Assembly: GCA_022117465.1 (NCBI GenBank)
Contig: JAHCGZ010000006.1
Location: 1-64,000, forward strand
Reading direction: 5' to 3'
DNA length: 64,000 bases
Source of the DNA: Candidatus Nitrosopumilus limneticus
GTDB taxonomy: Archaea; Thermoproteota; Nitrososphaeria; Nitrososphaerales; Nitrosopumilaceae
Below the pieces are notes generated by a model that saw only the letters and a list, made by a program, of their open reading frames with translations, did no database searches and had not been told where the DNA came from. Made by a program: the position numbers and the translations under genes. This document shows, in pieces, positions 15,216-24,261 of this stretch (positions are counted from its first letter, which is position 1; each line of letters begins with the position of its first letter).

Positions 15216-16679
15216 ATGGCTGATTATGATGTTATAATTGCTGGTGGAGGATTAGCAGGTACAATTACAGCACAATCCATATCATATTATTCTAATCAAA
15301 ATTTAAAAATTCTTGTAGTTGATAGAAATCCAGAAACTCTACCAGGAAGAAAGGGACTGGCAGGATGGGTATGTGGAGATGCATGTTCAAAAGAAGCAGT
15401 AAATTTCATGTCAGAAAGAATCAAAGTTCAATGGACTAAACCAGAAATTGAACATAACGTTAAAGGTGTAATGGCATTTTCCCCAGACAAAGAAACAGCA
15501 ATTCCATTTGATGGAGATGGGTTTATGCTTAATCGTACAGAATTACCAAGGATCCAAAATGAAAGATGTAAAAAAATTGGAATTGAATTTGAATTTGAAA
15601 TAAGTTTAACAGGTTTAATTTATGAGGGTCAACAAGTAATTGGAATTCAAGGAATAGATAACAAAACAAAACAACCTTTCAAAAAAACATCAAGATTGGT
15701 AATTGATGCGACGGGCGTAACATCCATTTTAAGAAATGGACTTCAGAACTCAACTAAAGTTGAAAAGAAAATTGCCATAGAAGATTTAGAAATTACTGGA
15801 AGATACATTATGGATTTTGAACCAGGTAAAAAAGATCTTACAGAATTTAATACAGATTATTGTATAATTCATTTAGACCAAGACATTGCTCCAGGAGGAT
15901 ATGGATGGGTATTTCCTAAATCCGAAACTAAAGTCAACATTGGTTTGGGGGTAGAGAAAGCATTTTTAGATAAAAGAAACAAAAGATTAGGTAAAAAAGA
16001 TAATGTTGAATCATTAATGAAAGAATATCTTCAAAGAAACCCATCAATTAAAAATGCAAAACTTTCAGAAGATCCTACAGATACTTTAGGAAATAATCAT
16101 TCGGGAATTTTCCAAGTTTCAGTAAGAAGACAAAATGAATGCATGGTTTCTGGAGGATATATGATGGTTGGTGATGCAGCTTGGATGCCAAAACCAATTG
16201 ATGCAGGTGGAATTGGACCAGCATTAATTGCAGGAACAATTCTTGGAAATAATGTTGCTAAAGCATTTGAAGCAAACGACACATCTGAAGCATCGCTATG
16301 GCAATACAACATAGATTTCATTAAAGCATACGGGTACAAAACAGCAGGTCTAGAACTTTTTAGAAGATTAGTACAACAAATGAATAATGAACAAATCAGT
16401 TACGGTATGAAACACTTTTTGGGAAATATGGATATTGAAGCAATTAGTAAAGGGGAGCATCCAGACTTTTCAGGATTAGGAAAAGTTGGAATGATAATTA
16501 GGGGTGCATTAAATCAAACAGTTGCAAAGGGACTAAAGTATACATCTACTGAAAATCAATGGTTAGTTGAACATTACAATAATTATCCAGAGGAGCCATC
16601 AGGATTTGAACAATGGAAGGGAGTACTGCATCAAAGATTGGATGAATCATTTGCTAAAATAGAAGCTTTTGGAAAATAG
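15216..16679 (+). CDS. Geranylgeranyl reductase family flavoprotein
   Basis: A 487-aa FAD-dependent reductase. The dinucleotide-binding GGGLAG is at residues 10-15, and a second FAD contact is the VGDAAWMPKPIDAGGIGPALIAG region near residue 315. This family saturates isoprenoid double bonds, here most probably those of archaeal membrane lipids (digeranylgeranylglycerophospholipid reductase) or of the polyprenyl/quinone tail. It is somewhat longer than the usual 390-450 residues. It stands alone, downstream of the candidate small RNA. A cysteine-containing GWVCGDACS motif near residue 50 is typical of this group. Confidence 0.8.
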   Translation: MADYDVIIAGGGLAGTITAQSISYYSNQNLKILVVDRNPETLPGRKGLAGWVCGDACSKEAVNFMSERIKVQWTKPEIEHNVKGVMAFSPDKETAIPFDGDGFMLNRTELPRIQNERCKKIGIEFEFEISLTGLIYEGQQVIGIQGIDNKTKQPFKKTSRLVIDATGVTSILRNGLQNSTKVEKKIAIEDLEITGRYIMDFEPGKKDLTEFNTDYCIIHLDQDIAPGGYGWVFPKSETKVNIGLGVEKAFLDKRNKRLGKKDNVESLMKEYLQRNPSIKNAKLSEDPTDTLGNNHSGIFQVSVRRQNECMVSGGYMMVGDAAWMPKPIDAGGIGPALIAGTILGNNVAKAFEANDTSEASLWQYNIDFIKAYGYKTAGLELFRRLVQQMNNEQISYGMKHFLGNMDIEAISKGEHPDFSGLGKVGMIIRGALNQTVAKGLKYTSTENQWLVEHYNNYPEEPSGFEQWKGVLHQRLDESFAKIEAFGK

Positions 16680-16719
16680 ATCCAACATTAAATATTGTTA
16701 TAATTAATCTAAAAAAGCC

Positions 16720-17514
16720 GTGCAAGAAATTCAATATTTAGATTGGAATAATTCAAATCAAATTATCAAAAAAGCATATGAAGCAGGACTTTTTGTTCTC
16801 ATAATTGGACCAAAAGGTACTGGAAAAACATCACTGGTAAGAGATTTTGCAAAACAGAATAATATCAAATTAGAATCAATTAATTTTAGTTTAAGAACTA
16901 GAGAAAGTCATTTGATTGGAACTAAAACACTAAAAGATGGAACAGTAAATTTTGACGAAGGTCTATTAATTAAATCAATGAAAGATGGAAATTTACTTTA
17001 TTTGGATGAAGTTAATGCAGCTGAAGCAGATGTATTACTTAGATTAGATGAAGCATTAGATGATAGAAGACAAATCGTGTTAAAAGAATCAACTGGTGAA
17101 TTAATAAAAGCAAAAGAAAATTGGTTTGTCATAGCAACAATTAATCCACTAACACATAGTGGAACAAAAGAACTCCCACCACAAATTCTAAGTAGATTTC
17201 CAGTACGAATTAGATTAGAATATCCACCAGAAAAAATTGAATTAGATATTGTAAAAAAATATGTTTCAGGAAATCACGAATCAGAAATTATACAAGCTAT
17301 AAAGCTAGCAAATACATTAAGACAGGCTGCAGCAGTTGAAGAGTTATTTTATTCACCAAGTTTGAGAGAAACTATTGCATTTGGAAAATTATTAGATAAA
17401 GATGTATCACCAAAGGAGGCTGCTAAGATTGTTTTTGGAAATGTCTACACACAATGGGGAGATATCGAATATCAAAAAGTAAGTGACATTATTACCTCAA
17501 TGTTTGGAAATTAA
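16720..17514 (+). CDS. MoxR-type AAA+ ATPase
   Basis: A 264-aa AAA+ ATPase with a GTG start. Walker A is GPKGTGKTS (30-38), Walker B is LLYLDEV (92-98), sensor 1 is the ATIN segment near residue 144, and an arginine finger-like SRFPVRI follows near 160. MoxR/CbbQ ATPases work with a VWA-domain partner to insert metals or remodel enzyme complexes. The next gene, with no intergenic spacing, encodes exactly such a partner. The target enzyme of this pair is unknown. Confidence 0.85.
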   Translation: MQEIQYLDWNNSNQIIKKAYEAGLFVLIIGPKGTGKTSLVRDFAKQNNIKLESINFSLRTRESHLIGTKTLKDGTVNFDEGLLIKSMKDGNLLYLDEVNAAEADVLLRLDEALDDRRQIVLKESTGELIKAKENWFVIATINPLTHSGTKELPPQILSRFPVRIRLEYPPEKIELDIVKKYVSGNHESEIIQAIKLANTLRQAAAVEELFYSPSLRETIAFGKLLDKDVSPKEAAKIVFGNVYTQWGDIEYQKVSDIITSMFGN

Positions 17515-19077
17515 ATGCAGTCAATTCAACTTCAAAACGATTCTTTAATAGAAATTGCTACATTCCTCATTAGAAGATGGTCTGAAAAAGAAAACGTTAC
17601 AATTGAAATTTCAAACAATATAGAAACTAAAACAAGATTAAAAGAAAATAAAGTAATCTTAACACCTTTAGAAAAAAGAATAGGAAGTGATTTTCAAAAA
17701 TATAGACAATTTAGAACATCATCATGGTATGAAGCAATGAAAATAAAATATTCTGAAAAGATACTTAGTGATGATCATGCTTTTGGATTTATTCTTAATG
17801 CATTAGAAACACAAAGAGTAGAACAATTAGGACGAAGAATTTGGAAAGGGATGGATGAAGAAATTATTTTTAATTATTCCTATATGCTTGTTTCAAGACC
17901 ACAACTTCATACAGTTTATGGTAAAGCAAGAATTGTAGAAGCATTTTATCAACTTTTTATGTTTGGTGTAATCAAAGGAGAAATCCAAGAAAGTCATTTT
18001 GAAAAAATTAAAAAAGCAAGTATATTTGCAAAAAAAATTGTAAAGGAATCAATAGAAAATAATCTAAAAACAAGTTGGATTGAAAAAAATGTAGCAGAAA
18101 TAATTAAAATGTTAGAAATTGATTCTCTTCTAACAATACCAATATCAGTTGCATTTATGAAAGCTGGAATGGCATTATCAGAAGAAGAATTACGCAAAGT
18201 ATTGAAAATAATTGCAAAAAATAAAGAAAGTGATTTTGGTTCAATTGACACTTCTGCAGTAGTAAAGGGAGATGATGTTTACGATGAATACAAAGTATTA
18301 GTGGATGAAAATAAAAAAATTGAGAACAAAGGTTTTTCATCAGAATCAATTGGAATTCAAATTCCATCAACAAAAAATATTGATGAAACAATCATCTATG
18401 ATTTGAGTTTAATTAATGGATTAAAAATGAAATTTAAAGAGTGGAAAACAGGTTGGAAAGAGCAGCATTTAAGATCAGGAGATGAATTTGATGAAGAAAA
18501 TTATATCGAAGGAAATGAACCATTTTTTACAGATATTAAAAAATCAATCAAAACCAAAATTGTAATTTTATTAGATCATTCATCAAGTATATCTTCAGAT
18601 TCAATTGAATATAAAAAAGCAACAGTAGCGTTATGTGAAGTTTTAGCATTTCTTAAAGTAAAATTTGCAGTATATGCATTTAGTACAGAAAATAGATCAA
18701 TGGTATGTTGGTCAATAAAAGAAGAAAATGTGAAATGGAACAATATTACTGCAAAAAGATTAGCACAAATAGTTGCAAACGGTTCAACACCTTTAGCAGA
18801 AGTTTATGATAAAATGTTTTCAACATTACAGGCAAAACGACCAAATATTTTTTTGACATTAACTGATGGAGAACCATCAGATGCTAACGCAGTTAGAAAA
18901 ATGACAAAATCACTTAAAGCATTAGGAATAATTATGGTTGCTTTAGGATTAGGACCAAATACAGTAAGAGCTACAACCATAGCAAATAATCTCAAACATT
19001 TGGGATATGATAAAACTATGGCAGTAAGTCGATTAAAGGATATTCCAAATAAAGTAATCAATCTTTTGAATACATAA
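17515..19077 (+). CDS. VWA-domain protein, partner of MoxR ATPase
   Basis: A 520-aa protein. The C-terminal 175 residues are a von Willebrand A domain with an intact MIDAS site: D354-x-S356-x-S358 plus a Thr in NGSTPLAE and Asp in LTDGEPSD. The N-terminal 300 residues are helical with a conserved basic start region. CbbO/CobT-like proteins have this plan. It starts directly after the MoxR stop, so the two are translationally coupled. The pair is likely a chaperone for a metal or redox enzyme complex. Confidence 0.8.
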   Translation: MQSIQLQNDSLIEIATFLIRRWSEKENVTIEISNNIETKTRLKENKVILTPLEKRIGSDFQKYRQFRTSSWYEAMKIKYSEKILSDDHAFGFILNALETQRVEQLGRRIWKGMDEEIIFNYSYMLVSRPQLHTVYGKARIVEAFYQLFMFGVIKGEIQESHFEKIKKASIFAKKIVKESIENNLKTSWIEKNVAEIIKMLEIDSLLTIPISVAFMKAGMALSEEELRKVLKIIAKNKESDFGSIDTSAVVKGDDVYDEYKVLVDENKKIENKGFSSESIGIQIPSTKNIDETIIYDLSLINGLKMKFKEWKTGWKEQHLRSGDEFDEENYIEGNEPFFTDIKKSIKTKIVILLDHSSSISSDSIEYKKATVALCEVLAFLKVKFAVYAFSTENRSMVCWSIKEENVKWNNITAKRLAQIVANGSTPLAEVYDKMFSTLQAKRPNIFLTLTDGEPSDANAVRKMTKSLKALGIIMVALGLGPNTVRATTIANNLKHLGYDKTMAVSRLKDIPNKVINLLNT

Positions 19078-19121
19078 TATAAGATATATGACCTCCTAAA
19101 AATTAAAAAATAGAGGCTGAT

Positions 19122-20687
19122 TTGGAACAAAATCAAGATAACATTATTGATAAAGTACTACTTCAACGATTTGAAGAAGAAATTTGGAATAAAGTACCAC
19201 ACTTAGAAAATGATAAAGAAGGTGGAAAAATTGTTAATGCAACTCCACTTGTAGACATTACAGCAGATTTTAAAAAATGTGCTAAAGAAATTTACAAAAT
19301 AGATCTTTCAAGTTCTGAATTACAAGTTTATGGTAAATTGGATTCCACATTACTTACAGGTTCAATCAAACTTAGACCAGCTGCAAACATTATTTATGAT
19401 GCAATCAGAACAGGAAAAATAAAAAGTGGTCAAACAGTAATTGAAGCAACATCAGGTAATTTTGGAATTGCATTAGGAATGTTATCTAAACTTGGTTTAC
19501 AGGTAGTTACAATTGTTTCAAGAAAATTGCAAGAAGGAGTATTTCAAGAATTAAGAAACATGAATATCAAAATAATGGATTTAGAAATGGAAATTTGTCC
19601 TGCACCTGGAATGGAAGGAAAAAAAGATGAATTAGTAGCAAAAGCAACTGCTGTTAATGTACGTTCACAATTATCTCAATTAGGATTTGATCCTTCCATT
19701 TTTGACAATTCAATTACTGAAATTCAATCATTGTTAGCTAAACAGGATATTATTAATTTAGCAAAGTTACTTTCAAAAATTTACAATTGTTTTTGTCCAG
19801 AACAATATGATAATGATTTGAATGTAAATGCACACAGAACAGTTACCGGACCTGAAATAGATCAGCAATTACACGAAAATGGAAACTCACTTGAGTACTT
19901 TAACATTCTATGTACATTTGGAACAGGTGGAACTTCAGGTGGATTGAGCAGGTACATCTCTGAAAAATATGATAAAAAAGGAGTCCATGTGATATTTCCA
20001 CCAGGCGGACAAGACGTTGCAGGAATTAGAACTCATAATAATGCCAGTGGTTTAAAATATTATGAACCAGATAGATATGCTGGAGAATATGAAGTAGATT
20101 TTGAAAAAGCAAAACCACTTTTAAAATTCTTTGTAGATAACGGTCACAATATTGGTGAAAGTAGTGCACTAGAACTCTATGCAACTTTACAATTAGTTAG
20201 TGCAAATAAAGGAACTAAATTTGTAGTAATGATTTGTGATGGAATAGAAAAATATAGAAAGAATTTAGAAAAAATTGGAAAAATTCAAGCTCCACGACAA
20301 GTTTCACAAGAAGAGGTAGCCTCAAATTCAAGAAATTATGATAGAATAATTTGGATTCACACACAATATACTCCGCAAGAAAAAGGAATAGAATTACTTG
20401 CAAAATCTTTAGGCATAGATAAAAGTAAAATATTTGTGCCAAATGCAAGAGTAGCACAACAACTATTATCAGGACAAGGAATTCCTGATGAAATTAATAA
20501 TTCACTTCAAGAATCAAAAGGAAAATCATTAATGGTTTGTATGGCTGGAAGAACATCACTAATGGCTGCAAACGTATTAGCAGAAAAAGGAATTGTAACA
20601 GATAGTCTGATTGGTGGATTAACAGAACTTCCTGAAGCAAAAAATAATCAACTTTCAGAATTAGTTAAACAGGCATCACAGTTTTAA
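19122..20687 (+). CDS. PLP cysteine synthase-like enzyme fused to rhodanese domain
   Basis: A 521-aa fusion with a TTG start. Residues 40-385 are a fold-type II PLP enzyme, with GSIK (K83, Schiff-base lysine), the substrate loop SGNFG (111-115) and the phosphate-binding GTGGTSGG. Residues 400-521 are a rhodanese-like domain with the active loop C473-M-A-G-R-T-S. The enzyme probably makes cysteine or a related sulfur amino acid, with the rhodanese supplying or moving persulfide sulfur. The insert between residues 160 and 250 is longer than in ordinary CysK. It lies 45 bases after the VWA gene. Confidence 0.75.
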   Translation: MEQNQDNIIDKVLLQRFEEEIWNKVPHLENDKEGGKIVNATPLVDITADFKKCAKEIYKIDLSSSELQVYGKLDSTLLTGSIKLRPAANIIYDAIRTGKIKSGQTVIEATSGNFGIALGMLSKLGLQVVTIVSRKLQEGVFQELRNMNIKIMDLEMEICPAPGMEGKKDELVAKATAVNVRSQLSQLGFDPSIFDNSITEIQSLLAKQDIINLAKLLSKIYNCFCPEQYDNDLNVNAHRTVTGPEIDQQLHENGNSLEYFNILCTFGTGGTSGGLSRYISEKYDKKGVHVIFPPGGQDVAGIRTHNNASGLKYYEPDRYAGEYEVDFEKAKPLLKFFVDNGHNIGESSALELYATLQLVSANKGTKFVVMICDGIEKYRKNLEKIGKIQAPRQVSQEEVASNSRNYDRIIWIHTQYTPQEKGIELLAKSLGIDKSKIFVPNARVAQQLLSGQGIPDEINNSLQESKGKSLMVCMAGRTSLMAANVLAEKGIVTDSLIGGLTELPEAKNNQLSELVKQASQF

Positions 20688-20715
20688 TGTTAATTAGATT
20701 ATTATCAATGTAATA

Positions 20716-21165
20716 ATGAAATGTCTTTCAATTTGTCAACCATATGCAGAATTAATTATTCAAAATAAAAAAACAATAGAGTTAAGAAAATGGAATACAA
20801 ATTTTCGAGGTGAATTTCTAGTACATGCACCAATTAAAATTAAAAAAGATGTTTGTAAGAAATTTAAAATAAAAGAAAAATTAACTACGGGTGCAATAAT
20901 AGGTAAAGTAGAACTTTATGATGTAAAAAAATATGAATCACTAAAAGAGATTCAAGGAGATAAAAATAAACATTATTCACTAATTACATTTGAGGAAAAA
21001 GTTTTTGGATTTATTTTAAAAAATCCTAAACCCTTTAGAGTTCCTATCCCATATAAAGGACAATTAGGATTTTTCGATATTACTTTGCCTAAAATAAAAA
21101 ATAACAAAATAATTACGGATATGATTGAAGAAGAATTTAGTTATCAATGGGTTGGGCATCATTAA
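20716..21165 (+). CDS. ASCH-domain protein
   Basis: A 149-aa protein with a full ASCH (ASC-1 homology) domain: MKCLSICQPYAELI at the start, the KTIELRKW motif (residues 19-26) and a beta-rich C-terminus. ASCH folds resemble PUA domains and bind RNA or modified nucleotides, and some members are RNases or amidohydrolases acting on modified cytidine. The K-T-I-E-x-R arrangement is retained. It opens an islet of small genes running to about 23 kb. Confidence 0.75.
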   Translation: MKCLSICQPYAELIIQNKKTIELRKWNTNFRGEFLVHAPIKIKKDVCKKFKIKEKLTTGAIIGKVELYDVKKYESLKEIQGDKNKHYSLITFEEKVFGFILKNPKPFRVPIPYKGQLGFFDITLPKIKNNKIITDMIEEEFSYQWVGHH

Positions 21166-21175
21166 AAGAGTAAAT

Positions 21176-21397
21176 ATGCCCAACAATACATTTGAAAAAG
21201 AAAAAAAGAAACTAACTCCAGAAACAGGATTTAATTTAGTTGGTGTAGATTATTTTGCAGACAATGGGGGTCAATTATATCTAATTGAGCATTTTCAAAT
21301 GTATCAGGATGCATTAAATGCAAAAAAAGATAGGAAAAATCAGGATGAATATTTTATACTCTATAAAGATCAAAATAATGAATTTTGTTCTAGATAA
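21176..21397 (+). CDS. Conserved hypothetical protein, 73 aa
   Basis: Starts at ATG 21176, ten bases after the ASCH gene stop, MPNNTFEKEKKKL. A longer in-frame start at 21125 would overlap the ASCH gene and is less likely. The second half (GVDYFADNGGQLYLIEHFQMYQDALNAKKDR) looks like an alpha/beta domain with a conserved acidic start. No metal or catalytic motif. It is probably cotranscribed with the ASCH gene. Function unknown. Confidence 0.5.
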   Translation: MPNNTFEKEKKKLTPETGFNLVGVDYFADNGGQLYLIEHFQMYQDALNAKKDRKNQDEYFILYKDQNNEFCSR

Positions 21398-21468
21398 ATT
21401 AGAACAGATAAATCACTTTAGTAAAATTTACAAAAGATCTTATCATCAATTAAAAAATTAAGAATCTA

Positions 21469-22044
21469 ATGGTTGATGAAACAGAAGACATAATTAACAT
21501 AATTTATGAAAAAAACGCTTCAAATCAAGTTCAAAATATATCTGAAAAAAATTTGCGAAAAAGTTCTAAAGCAAAATATCAAATTTTTGATGAATCAGAA
21601 TTTACTCGTGGAAGAGAAGTATTAGGAGAGATAATTGTTCATGGTATGTTAGCTTCAGGCGGTACAGATATTGATTGGCTAATTGAACATAAAGGAAGTT
21701 TCATTATTTTAGAATTTAAGGGATTTCACAATGATAAAATCAATATCCCACAAGGACAAATGATAGCATATGAAAAATTACATGAAAAATTAAATCAATC
21801 TACAAAATGCTATTTGTATATTGTAGGATGTGATGATATTGATTTTTCAAATCCAGATTCATCAGTATGGATTTTTGAAATTAATCAATGGAGAAATAAT
21901 ATTATTCCAAAAAATAAAATTGATATTTATAATGAAAATTCAAGTAAACAAAATAAATTCATTGTTTATCGTGAATATATGGATGAAATCACTGTAGAAA
22001 AACTTAGAGAAATAATAGATTCACATTGGAAGGAATTTGAGTAA
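21469..22044 (+). CDS. PD-(D/E)XK nuclease-like protein
   Basis: A 191-aa protein whose centre has the restriction-endonuclease-like signature. D69 in the GGTDIDWLIEHKG strand is followed by I-L-E82-F-K84-G, with Q98 in the helix after it. An N-terminal helix carries E54 in GEIIVH, also typical. All catalytic positions appear intact, so nuclease activity on DNA or RNA is plausible. It may be a resolvase-, repair- or defence-related enzyme. It is not near a methylase or helicase here but within an islet of small genes. Confidence 0.6.
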   Translation: MVDETEDIINIIYEKNASNQVQNISEKNLRKSSKAKYQIFDESEFTRGREVLGEIIVHGMLASGGTDIDWLIEHKGSFIILEFKGFHNDKINIPQGQMIAYEKLHEKLNQSTKCYLYIVGCDDIDFSNPDSSVWIFEINQWRNNIIPKNKIDIYNENSSKQNKFIVYREYMDEITVEKLREIIDSHWKEFE

Positions 22045-22734
22045 TTAGGAATAAAATGAAAACATAAGTGATTTTATGTTTAATCCATTATCTGCTTCAA
22101 TTTTATATGTACCAGAATTTTCCCATCCAGGGCCACCAGCTATAGCTAATGTAGAATAAGTTCCATCATTTTTTACAGAAACCTGTTCTGCCCATGCAAG
22201 TTTACCATTTTGATTTACGATTGATAGATTAACAACTTTACTGTTAGGTGAAACACCACTAATCGAAATAAGATCTTTTTGATCATATGAAGATAAATCT
22301 GTTTCAACAGATAATTGCGATATAATATTAGATGAAGGATTAGATGGAAATGAATTAGTGTTAGTAGAAAGTACAATACCTCCAACAATAATTATTACTA
22401 CAGCAATTCCACCTAATCCTAAAAATAATTTTGAGTTTTTTGAGTTAGACTTTGATCTACGAGAAGGTTGTGATTGAAATATTTGAGATGCATAAGTGGA
22501 TTCAATTTTAGGTATTACAACATCGGGAATTATAATTTCAGGTTTTTCAGAAGGTATAGTTTTAGGTTTTTTACCCAAATATTGTTCTGCCAGATTTTGA
22601 ACATAATTTCGTTCATAATTACTAATTACTTCATTATTTTTACATGCTCTTGCTATTTGCTTTAAAATTCGATCATCACCAAAATCTCCATCCAAAAGGG
22701 AATTTACATCATTAAGTAAGAGATCATCATTCAT
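22045..22734 (-). CDS. Single-pass membrane protein with outer beta domain
   Basis: A 229-aa protein. Residues 1-55 form a helical cytoplasmic region, with ILKQIARACKNNEVISNYERNYVQNLAEQYL resembling a bilobed-tail or SHOCT-like helix pair. A proline- and Ser/Lys-rich linker precedes one membrane helix (about 105-124). The remaining 100 residues form an external beta domain of Ig-like type. It converges on the nuclease-like gene with no spacing. No enzyme motif. It could link a cytoplasmic signal to the cell surface. Confidence 0.6.
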   Translation of the reverse strand: MNDDLLLNDVNSLLDGDFGDDRILKQIARACKNNEVISNYERNYVQNLAEQYLGKKPKTIPSEKPEIIIPDVVIPKIESTYASQIFQSQPSRRSKSNSKNSKLFLGLGGIAVVIIIVGGIVLSTNTNSFPSNPSSNIISQLSVETDLSSYDQKDLISISGVSPNSKVVNLSIVNQNGKLAWAEQVSVKNDGTYSTLAIAGGPGWENSGTYKIEADNGLNIKSLMFSFYS

Positions 22735-22840
22735 GCTGGTTTTTTCACATATTCATTATTTATCAATAGCTTGTTTAACATTTCTAATAATTACTCAATA
22801 AACTATCAAATTACACTAATTTTTAATATATAATTAAAAA

Positions 22841-23017
22841 TTATTTTGAAAGTATTTTTTGGGCTTGTATTATCACAGTTCTAATGTAATCTTTAGCAGT
22901 AGAATCAGTTACACCCATTTGTTTGGCTCTACGATAAAGTTCGTTTTCTTTAGGATCTATCAAATAACATTTTAATAAATAATTTAGTCGGTGAGATCTT
23001 TTTTCATCACTTTTCAT
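22841..23017 (-). CDS. Small helical protein, 58 aa
   Basis: Starts at ATG 23017 and stops at TAA 22841. The product MKSDEKRSHRLNYLLKCYLIDPKENELYRRAKQMG... is basic and helical, with a possible helix-turn-helix (YRRAKQMGVTDSTAKDYIRTV). The turn GVTDSTAKDY resembles the turn and recognition helix of small DNA-binding proteins. It is downstream of nothing on its strand and upstream of the 229-aa gene by about 107 bases. Likely real, with regulatory function inferred. Confidence 0.6.
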   Translation of the reverse strand: MKSDEKRSHRLNYLLKCYLIDPKENELYRRAKQMGVTDSTAKDYIRTVIIQAQKILSK

Positions 23018-23051
23018 AACAACTCTATTTTTTTACATTAAAAAGAAAAGA

Positions 23052-23127
23052 GGATAACAGAATAACCACATGAATTATTTAAAAAATTATCTGCTGAGAG
23101 GTGGCAACTCCTCTCAGGTCGTTATCC
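23052..23127. ncRNA. Candidate nested-stem RNA or regulatory structure
   Basis: A perfect 8-bp hairpin CTGAGAGG/CCTCTCAG (23094-23101 with 23110-23117) has an 8-nt loop. It is enclosed by an outer 7-bp pairing GGATAAC (23052-23058) with GTTATCC (23121-23127). The GC-rich block stands out in an AT-rich gap of 208 bases. Strand is uncertain. It could be a small RNA, an H/ACA-like hairpin (ACA occurs downstream near 23137 on the plus strand) or a terminator pair. No T-tract follows directly. Confidence 0.35.
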
Positions 23128-23225
23128 ATTTGGGGGACATAGTTGTAAAGGGATATTTCTTATTACAATTTTAGTATAAAAACACATGATTAATTCCAAA
23201 CAAAAATTGAGCATAAAATAAATTT

Positions 23226-24188
23226 TTAAGGATTCAAATACGCATCAGTCATAATTTTTTCTAATTCCTCAATATTTGTAGCAAATGTAATTTTAGAACG
23301 TATTTTTGATCCTCCCTTCATACCTTTAGTAAAACGCATTGCTTGACTCTTTAGATTTGCAAATTTTATTTTATAATTACCTGTCAAATGTAAATAATCA
23401 AAAAAGGAATCCAATCTATCTTTAAAAGAATATTCATCGTAAGAATTAGTTTTTAGATAATCATTTATTTGTTTAAATAAAAATGGATTACCCATTGCAC
23501 CACGACCAATCATAACATAATCACAATTAGTTTCATCAATCATTTTTTTAGCATCCTCAGGTGTAGTAATATCACCATTTCCAACAATAGGAATATTAGA
23601 AATTTGTTTAAGCTCTTTAATTAATTCCCAATCAGCATTTCCAGAATAACCTTGATTAACAGTACGTGGGTGAAACGTAATCATTTCAATTCCTTCATCT
23701 TCAGCAATTTCAGCAATATCTCTAAATAAAAAACGACTTGCATCAGTTACACCTGCACGAATTTTTAATGTTACAGGCTTTTTTACAGCATTAACAAGAG
23801 TTTTAAAAATTTGTTCAGTAAGATTAGAATGTTGTAAGAGTGCACCGCCAGCCATTTGCTGAGTAATATGAGGTGCAGGGCAACCCATATTGTAATCGAT
23901 AATATCAAAATATGGTTCAACAATCTTTGCAGCTTGTTCTAATGCAGAAAGATCAGAGCCAAATAATTGAATTGAGAGAGGACGTTCTTGTTCAGAGTAT
24001 TCGATAAATTCAGTAATATTTTTTAAATGATCCTTAAGTTGTTTCTCTTTTGCGATAATACTATGAATATTAGTAAACTCTGTAACAACAAGACCTGCAC
24101 CCATTTGTTTACATTGTAATCTAAGTGCAGGATCACTTACACCTGCCATTGGAGCTAAAAATGCCCTACTAGAAAATTTTGGAAGCAT
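23226..24188 (-). CDS. tRNA-dihydrouridine synthase
   Basis: A 320-aa Dus-family flavoenzyme that reduces uridine to dihydrouridine in tRNA D loops using FMN and NADPH. The N-terminal FLAPMAGVSDPALR motif (residues 10-23), the catalytic C103 in YNMGCPAP, and a C-terminal FMN-phosphate site VGNGDI...MIGRGAMGNPFLF support this. Length is normal for the archaeal form. It is the last gene before the secreted repeat protein and has its own upstream region. Confidence 0.9.
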   Translation of the reverse strand: MLPKFSSRAFLAPMAGVSDPALRLQCKQMGAGLVVTEFTNIHSIIAKEKQLKDHLKNITEFIEYSEQERPLSIQLFGSDLSALEQAAKIVEPYFDIIDYNMGCPAPHITQQMAGGALLQHSNLTEQIFKTLVNAVKKPVTLKIRAGVTDASRFLFRDIAEIAEDEGIEMITFHPRTVNQGYSGNADWELIKELKQISNIPIVGNGDITTPEDAKKMIDETNCDYVMIGRGAMGNPFLFKQINDYLKTNSYDEYSFKDRLDSFFDYLHLTGNYKIKFANLKSQAMRFTKGMKGGSKIRSKITFATNIEELEKIMTDAYLNP

Positions 24189-24261
24189 GAAATGGTTTTA
24201 ATTTTTAGAAATATTAATGATTTCAAAGAAAGTATTAATGTAAAATTTTAAAAAGTTAATC

